Virus record (IMG/VR): IMGVR_UViG_3300037189_010748
Coordinates: 1 to 63,502 of that record
DNA: 63,502 nt
Direction: 5' to 3' (one strand)
Source of the DNA: a virus
This document shows, piece after piece, positions 59,272 through 63,502 of this stretch. The position numbers and the translations under genes are program-made. The notes under the pieces were generated by a model that was given only the letters and a program-made list of their open reading frames with translations, was not told the origin of the DNA and ran no database searches. The stretch's first letter is position 1; each line of letters begins with the position of its first letter.

Positions 59272-60425
59272 CCACCACGCCAGTGATGGTGCGCACGAGC
59301 GAGCGCAAGCTGTTCACGCAGTGTCGGCAGCACTGGTACTGGGCCTACGTCAAGCAGTGGGGTCCCAAGGAGAGGCGGTTCGGTCCGTTGATCTTCGGTG
59401 ACCTGACCCACCGGGCGCTGGCCGAGTACTACCAACCGGAAGTGCACCGCAAGCTCCACAAGCCTGCCGTCCGAGGCCCCCACCCGGCCGACACGTTCGC
59501 CAAGCTGTTCGACGTGATGGCGGCGGCGTCCCGCACCCGTGAGTTCAAGGTGTACGTGGACGACGATGACGAGGACATCATGGACGCCCGTGCTCTGGGC
59601 ATCGAGATGCTGACCAACTACATCGACCTGTACGGCGACGACCGGCGCTGGCTGATCGTCTACCCGGAGATGCCGTTCCAGATGGAGCTCAAGGACGGCA
59701 ACGGTGTGGTGGTCGCCATCTACGTGGGCACCACCGACGGCCTGGCCTACGACCTCGAGACCGGCCGGTACATCATCCTGGAGCACAAGACCGCCAGGGT
59801 CATCGACACCCGTCACCTGTTCCTGGACGAGCAGGCGAACACGTACTGGGCACTGATCCCTATGTGGCTGCGTCAGAACGGCGTCATCGGCCCGGACGTG
59901 GACATCGATGCCATGGAGTACAACTTCCTGCGGAAGGCTGGCAAGCCGACCAAGCCCACCGACGCCGATGGCCGGGTTCTCAACAAGCCGCTGAAGGAGG
60001 CCCTCGCCAAGAAGTTGCAGCAGCTCACCAAGGAGCCACCGCCCAAGGGGTGGAAAGTGGAAGACCTGGAGGAGGAACTGCGCAAGCACGGCGTCCAGCC
60101 GGAGCTCCTCGGTGAGCCAAGCAAGAACCAACCCGCACCGCTGTTCCACCGGGAGCTCGTCTTCCGTGGTGAGGCTGAGCGGTTCAACACCTACGACCGC
60201 ATCCTTGCGCAGATCCATGAGATGAACATGGTGCGCAGCGGTGAGCTGGAGGTGTACAAGGCTCCCGGCGATCACTGCAAGTGGTGTGAGTTCCGGGACG
60301 TGTGCGAGCTTCACGAGCAGGGGTCCAACTGGAAGCAGCTCGTCAAGCTCACCATGAAGAAATGGGAGCCATACACGGACCACGTTTGGTCCCTAAGGCT
60401 GGCGGGAGCCAGCGCCACCAAGTAG
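59262..60425 (+). CDS. RecB/Cas4-like PD-(D/E)XK nuclease with probable 4Fe-4S cluster
   Basis: A 387-aa protein. Catalytic motifs: GTTDGL near residue 156 (Asp) and LEHKTA near 173 (ExK), followed by the Q/Y-containing helix DEQANTYW. One Cys near residue 21 and the C-terminal CKWCEFRDVC (about 339-348) reproduce the four-Cys iron-sulfur cluster seen in AddB and Cas4 nucleases. It likely processes DNA ends for recombination. AGGAGG precedes ATG 59262; overlaps the helicase gene by 10 bases. Confidence 0.85.
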   Translation: MGVTTTPVMVRTSERKLFTQCRQHWYWAYVKQWGPKERRFGPLIFGDLTHRALAEYYQPEVHRKLHKPAVRGPHPADTFAKLFDVMAAASRTREFKVYVDDDDEDIMDARALGIEMLTNYIDLYGDDRRWLIVYPEMPFQMELKDGNGVVVAIYVGTTDGLAYDLETGRYIILEHKTARVIDTRHLFLDEQANTYWALIPMWLRQNGVIGPDVDIDAMEYNFLRKAGKPTKPTDADGRVLNKPLKEALAKKLQQLTKEPPPKGWKVEDLEEELRKHGVQPELLGEPSKNQPAPLFHRELVFRGEAERFNTYDRILAQIHEMNMVRSGELEVYKAPGDHCKWCEFRDVCELHEQGSNWKQLVKLTMKKWEPYTDHVWSLRLAGASATK

Positions 60426-60451
60426 CCTGTCAAGTCCTAAGGAGGAAATAC

Positions 60452-61246
60452 ATGGCAACCAAGAGAGCCAAGCCAGCCAGACCACCGCAGATCGTGCCCC
60501 TCGGGCAAGGTCTCGACAAGTTCATCCGGATCCTGGTCTACAGCCGCCCCGGACAGGGCAAGACCGTGCTGGCCGGTACGGGTGGGGCCAAGACCCTCAT
60601 CCTCGAAGCTGACCGTGGCACCGAAAGCGCCGTGGTCAGGGGCAGCAAGGCTCAGAAGTGGGAGCTCACCGACTGGGAGTCCCTCTACGAAGCCATCAGC
60701 TACCTGCGCCACGGCGGTGCCAGCGACTTCGACTGGGTCTGGCTCGACAGCCTCACCCTGTTCCAGGAGCGGGGCATGGACGACATCATGGAAGAGCTTC
60801 ACGCACGCAAGCCCCACCGTGAGATCTGGGCACCGGACAAGGGGGAGTACGGACAGAACATGAACCGGCTGTCCCGTGCGATTCGTGAGCTCAAGGACCT
60901 GCCGATCAACCTGGGGATCACCGCCCACGAGTACCTCTGGGAAGATGAGAACGGCGTGGTCGAGCCGACGATCATGCCAAGGATCCAGGGGAGGGGTATG
61001 CCCGAGAAGGTGTGCAGCTACATGGGCGTCGTCGGGCGCATGGAGCTCAAGGCCAGCAAGGACGGCAAGGATTACACCGTCCTTGACTGCCGTGGTACCG
61101 AACGGTTCTACGGCAAAGATCGCTATGGCACGATCGGACGCATGGTGCGACCCACCATTCCGAAGATCGTCCAGGCGGCTGCCAGTGCCAGTGCGCAAGG
61201 CACTGGCGGCAAATCAACATCAGACACCGAAGCAGAGGAGAAGTAA
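60452..61246 (+). CDS. Sak4-like RecA-fold recombination ATPase
   Basis: A 264-aa protein with Walker A SRPGQGKT (residues 31-38), an acidic LEADRGTE segment after strand 2, and Walker B VWLDSL near 97. Size, motifs and position between an exonuclease and a probable SSB match Sak4-type single-strand annealing ATPases. AGGAGG precedes ATG 60452. Confidence 0.8.
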   Translation: MATKRAKPARPPQIVPLGQGLDKFIRILVYSRPGQGKTVLAGTGGAKTLILEADRGTESAVVRGSKAQKWELTDWESLYEAISYLRHGGASDFDWVWLDSLTLFQERGMDDIMEELHARKPHREIWAPDKGEYGQNMNRLSRAIRELKDLPINLGITAHEYLWEDENGVVEPTIMPRIQGRGMPEKVCSYMGVVGRMELKASKDGKDYTVLDCRGTERFYGKDRYGTIGRMVRPTIPKIVQAAASASAQGTGGKSTSDTEAEEK

Positions 61247-61248
61247 GG

Positions 61249-62082
61249 ATGGGTTGGAAACTCAAGCATGACGGGACCAAGGTCGATCGATCCAAGGCCA
61301 ACGTCACGCCCCCGCAGCCGGGGGTGTACAAGCTCAAGATCATCGAGGCGAAGTACGAGAAGGACAACGGCTCCCACCCGGACCGCATCGTCTTCAAGGC
61401 CCAGCAGGTCGAGGCCGATGACAAGGGCAAGGGCGTCGGCTACACGTACTGGGACTACGTCAACCTCGACATCGACTGGAAGATCGACAACTGGTTGAAC
61501 GCCGTGGGCGTCGAGACCGAGGGCAAGAAGAACGTCAGCTTCGGCGAGGAGACGTTCCTCGGCAAGGAGATCTCCGGTCGGATCATCAAGGACACCTTCG
61601 ACGGCGAGTACCGGCCGAAGCTCAAGTCGGTCATGCCGCTCGAAGACGAGGACGCTGACGACGAGGACGAGGACGATCTCGACGAGGACGAAGACGAGAC
61701 CGAGGAAGACGACGCCGGCGATTCGGACGACGACGAGGAGGAGGGTGACGACGAAGACGACGAAGAAGACGACGAAGAAGACGACGAAGAAGACGACGAA
61801 GACCCCGACTTCGAAGACGACGACGAGGACGAAGACGAGGACGACGAAGACGAGGACGAGGAGGAGGAGACCCCGCCCCCGCCGCCCGCCAAGAAGAAGA
61901 AGGCACCGGCCCCGGAGCCGGAGCCCCCGGCCAAGAAGACCTCGGCCAAGAAGAAGAAGTACGAGGACATGACCGACGAGGAGCTCCAGAAGGAGCTCAA
62001 GAAGCGTGAGCTTCCCGTCAAGGGTTCCCGCACTGCGGTGATCGCTCGGCTGCGCAAGAACGACGCCGAGCCCTTCGCCTGA
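61249..62082 (+). CDS. Probable ssDNA-binding protein (DUF669-like) with acidic tract and SAP domain
   Basis: A 277-aa protein in three parts. Residues 1-125 form a beta-rich domain (GVYKLKIIEAKYEKDNG ... DYVNLDIDW) like DUF669/SSB-type partners of Sak4. Residues about 130-206 are almost only Asp and Glu, encoded by repeats of GACGAAGAAGAC type near 61745-61800. A Pro/Lys linker is followed by a SAP domain at about 237-272 (MTDEELQKELKKREL ... SRTAVIARLRK). The acidic tract is like the acidic tails of SSBs that recruit partners, but far longer. Confidence 0.7.
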   Translation: MGWKLKHDGTKVDRSKANVTPPQPGVYKLKIIEAKYEKDNGSHPDRIVFKAQQVEADDKGKGVGYTYWDYVNLDIDWKIDNWLNAVGVETEGKKNVSFGEETFLGKEISGRIIKDTFDGEYRPKLKSVMPLEDEDADDEDEDDLDEDEDETEEDDAGDSDDDEEEGDDEDDEEDDEEDDEEDDEDPDFEDDDEDEDEDDEDEDEEEETPPPPPAKKKKAPAPEPEPPAKKTSAKKKKYEDMTDEELQKELKKRELPVKGSRTAVIARLRKNDAEPFA

Positions 62083-62104
62083 CGCTGGCACCACCTGAGC
62101 AACA

Positions 62105-62134
62105 GGAGGGGGTAGGCTGCGGTCTACCCCCTCC
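62105..62134 (+). terminator. Hairpin terminator after the recombination module
   Basis: A perfect 11-bp stem, GGAGGGGGTAG (62105-62115) with CTACCCCCTCC (62124-62134), and an 8-base loop, 22 bases after the stop codon. No T-run. Confidence 0.65.
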
Positions 62135-62172
62135 GCTCTGTGTGGGCTGGAAGTGTCAGAAGATAAGGATCA

Positions 62173-62433
62173 ATGATGGACTCCGAAGTATTCAGAACAA
62201 ACGATATGGGCATGGTGGCGTGGCTGCGGTACAAAGGTCACGAGACCACGACCCATGCACGGGACGAGCACGGCACCTGCTGGTGGACGTTCCGGTACGG
62301 CCAGCAACTCCAACTGGACGCCAACACCTTCACGGGTGGTGAGGCGCTGGTGGACCCGAAGCTGTACAACATGTTCTATGCCAGGGGTAAGAGTGACTTC
62401 CATCAATTGATCGGTCCACGAAAGATCAACTGA
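62173..62433 (+). CDS. Small hypothetical protein upstream of the primase
   Basis: An 86-aa product (MVAWLRYKGHETTTHARDEH, CWWTFRYGQQLQLDANTF). The shape recalls a short family of phage proteins with one alpha/beta unit, unknown role. AAGGA precedes tandem ATGs at 62173/62176. Confidence 0.65.
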   Translation: MMDSEVFRTNDMGMVAWLRYKGHETTTHARDEHGTCWWTFRYGQQLQLDANTFTGGEALVDPKLYNMFYARGKSDFHQLIGPRKIN

Positions 62434-62443
62434 AGGGAACCCA

Positions 62444-63502
62444 GTGCTAGGCAAGAGATCGCTCGAAGCTCTCGCCCCACTGCTGGAGTCAGACCAAGCC
62501 AACGTTAGTGGGGAAATCTACATGTACTGTCCCTACCATGGGGACAGCGACCGAAGTGCAAGCCTCAACATTGAAACGGGGCTGTGGGACTGCAAGGGAT
62601 GCGGTTCCAGCGGGCATGCTCGCGACATCATCAAAGATCGAGACGCCTGGGTCATCGAGCCCAACCGCACCCGTGGCGGTGGCGTCGTCAACGGAGGAGC
62701 CGCACAGAAGAGGAAGTTCGATCTCAGCGAGGCCGAGGTCGAGGGGTGGCACAGTGCCCTCATGGGGAACCGTGATGCCCTGGAGCAGTTCCGTACACGC
62801 AGAGGGCTGAGCATTCGCACCATCAAGCGCCACCAGATCGGGTGGGACGCCGGGTACCGTGCGTACACAATCCCAGTTCGTGACGTGTACGGCGAGATCG
62901 TCAACATCAGGTTCTACAAGCTGGACCCGTCAGAGGGCAGGCGCAAGATCTGGTCAGTGGCAGGGCATGGAGAGCCGACCCTGTATCCCATCGACCAGTT
63001 GGAGCACAACAAGATCATCATCTGCGAGGGCGAGTGGGATGCCCTGTGCACCATCCAGAAAGGCTTGCACGCCATCACCCGCACCAGCACGGCCGATGCC
63101 TGGGACCCGGCTTGGAACCGGCTGTTCCATGGCAAGGACGTGATCTTGTGCCACGACATGGATGCCAAGGGTCAGGTCGCCAACGACAAGATGCTCAGGC
63201 AGCTCACCGGGTGGGCCAGGAGCATCAGTGTCGTGCTGTTGCCGTACAGCATCGAAGTCAAGCACGGCAAGGACCTCAGCGACTTCTGGCTAGAGGGGCA
63301 TACCCGTGAGGACTTCTACGCCCTGGTCGAAACGGTGGAGATGGGCGACGAGCCGGAGAAGCCCCTCATCGACGTGGCCGACCCTATCAAGTGCACGGTC
63401 AAGGACACGTTCAAGGCAAGCCTCCACGGCAAGCCACTGCGGGTGCCCATCACCGTGGCCGGTATCAGCAGCAAGCCATACGTGATCCCCAGCAGGGTCG
63501 TG
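62444..63502 (+). CDS. Primase-helicase, N-terminal TOPRIM primase half (partial, 3' end outside window)
   Basis: Open from GTG 62444 (AAGGGAA upstream) to the last base, 353 codons. A primase zinc finger is formed by C29, H32, C50 and C53 (CPYH ... CKGC). The TOPRIM domain has CEGEWDAL near residue 194 and HDMDAKG near 238. The last 40 residues (LRVPITVAGISSKPYVIP) look like the start of the OB-type region of an MCM-like helicase, which is what the first bases of the window encode. The enzyme would make RNA primers at the fork. Confidence 0.88.
   Translation, partial: MLGKRSLEALAPLLESDQANVSGEIYMYCPYHGDSDRSASLNIETGLWDCKGCGSSGHARDIIKDRDAWVIEPNRTRGGGVVNGGAAQKRKFDLSEAEVEGWHSALMGNRDALEQFRTRRGLSIRTIKRHQIGWDAGYRAYTIPVRDVYGEIVNIRFYKLDPSEGRRKIWSVAGHGEPTLYPIDQLEHNKIIICEGEWDALCTIQKGLHAITRTSTADAWDPAWNRLFHGKDVILCHDMDAKGQVANDKMLRQLTGWARSISVVLLPYSIEVKHGKDLSDFWLEGHTREDFYALVETVEMGDEPEKPLIDVADPIKCTVKDTFKASLHGKPLRVPITVAGISSKPYVIPSRVV

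Noticed and set aside
1-63502. Integrase, excisionase or attachment site indicating lysogeny
   Set aside because: No tyrosine or serine recombinase motif and no tRNA-like att core with an adjacent integrase; the HTH proteins alone do not support lysogeny.

Overview
The window looks like a whole, or nearly whole, genome of a tailed double-stranded DNA phage with a siphovirus layout. It is GC-rich. Its gene families (protein E-type capsid, DUF5047-like tail hub, DUF2786-like protein, MCM-like helicase fused to a primase, ThyX, phage-encoded DnaE) and its abundance of GTG starts and 4-base ATGA/GTGA gene overlaps point to an actinobacterial host. I cannot name the host or phage cluster from sequence alone. 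I see no integrase, excisionase, attachment site or convincing lysogeny repressor, so a lytic lifestyle is likely. The two ends of the window carry the two halves of one primase-helicase gene, so the sequence is probably an arbitrarily opened circular (circularly permuted) map.

Layout. (1) Positions 1-9620, rightward: second half of the primase/MCM helicase, a Rossmann/FAD-type protein, a HAD phosphatase-like protein, an Nmad1/MazG-like protein, DNA polymerase III alpha, the amidase endolysin and a divergent ThyX. A large bidirectional terminator at 9664-9707 separates this block from the convergent one. (2) Positions 43629 down to 9724, leftward: the virion block. In transcription order it holds a multi-zinc-ribbon protein, a probable small terminase, small membrane proteins including a DUF2746-like one, an FN3 tail protein, a 1634-aa kelch/beta-helix tail spike, large terminase, portal, scaffold, decoration protein, protein E-type capsid, connectors, an 1139-aa MuF-like protein with a HExxH motif, head-tail joining proteins, tail tube, frameshifted tail assembly chaperones, tape measure, tail hub proteins, a holin-like protein and a tail collar protein. 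(3) Positions 43630-43852: a compact divergent promoter region serving two apparently leaderless genes. (4) Positions 43853-46127: a RuvC-like nuclease gene, a 589-bp noncoding repeat region, and a helix-turn-helix gene. (5) Positions 46150-56704, rightward: about 35 tiny genes, mostly of unknown function, in tightly coupled operons. Many begin after a near-identical AAGGAGCCA leader, and three operon junctions carry miniature tRNA-like elements. (6) Positions 56784-63502: a recombination and replication module comprising an SNF2-type helicase, a RecB/Cas4-like nuclease, a Sak4-like ATPase, a probable ssDNA-binding protein with an acidic tail and SAP domain, and the first half of the primase-helicase.

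The genes make a coherent programme. The phage brings its own primase-helicase, polymerase alpha, recombination ATPase, nuclease and thymidylate synthase. It then builds a capsid by scaffold plus decoration protein, and lyses the cell with an amidase (rightward block) and a holin (leftward block) whose genes converge on the same terminator. The most unusual structures I found are the three miniature tRNA-like elements (46150, 47397, 48216), the set of leaderless promoters with a fixed 6-base spacing to the start codon, and the iteron-like noncoding region at 44798-45386.
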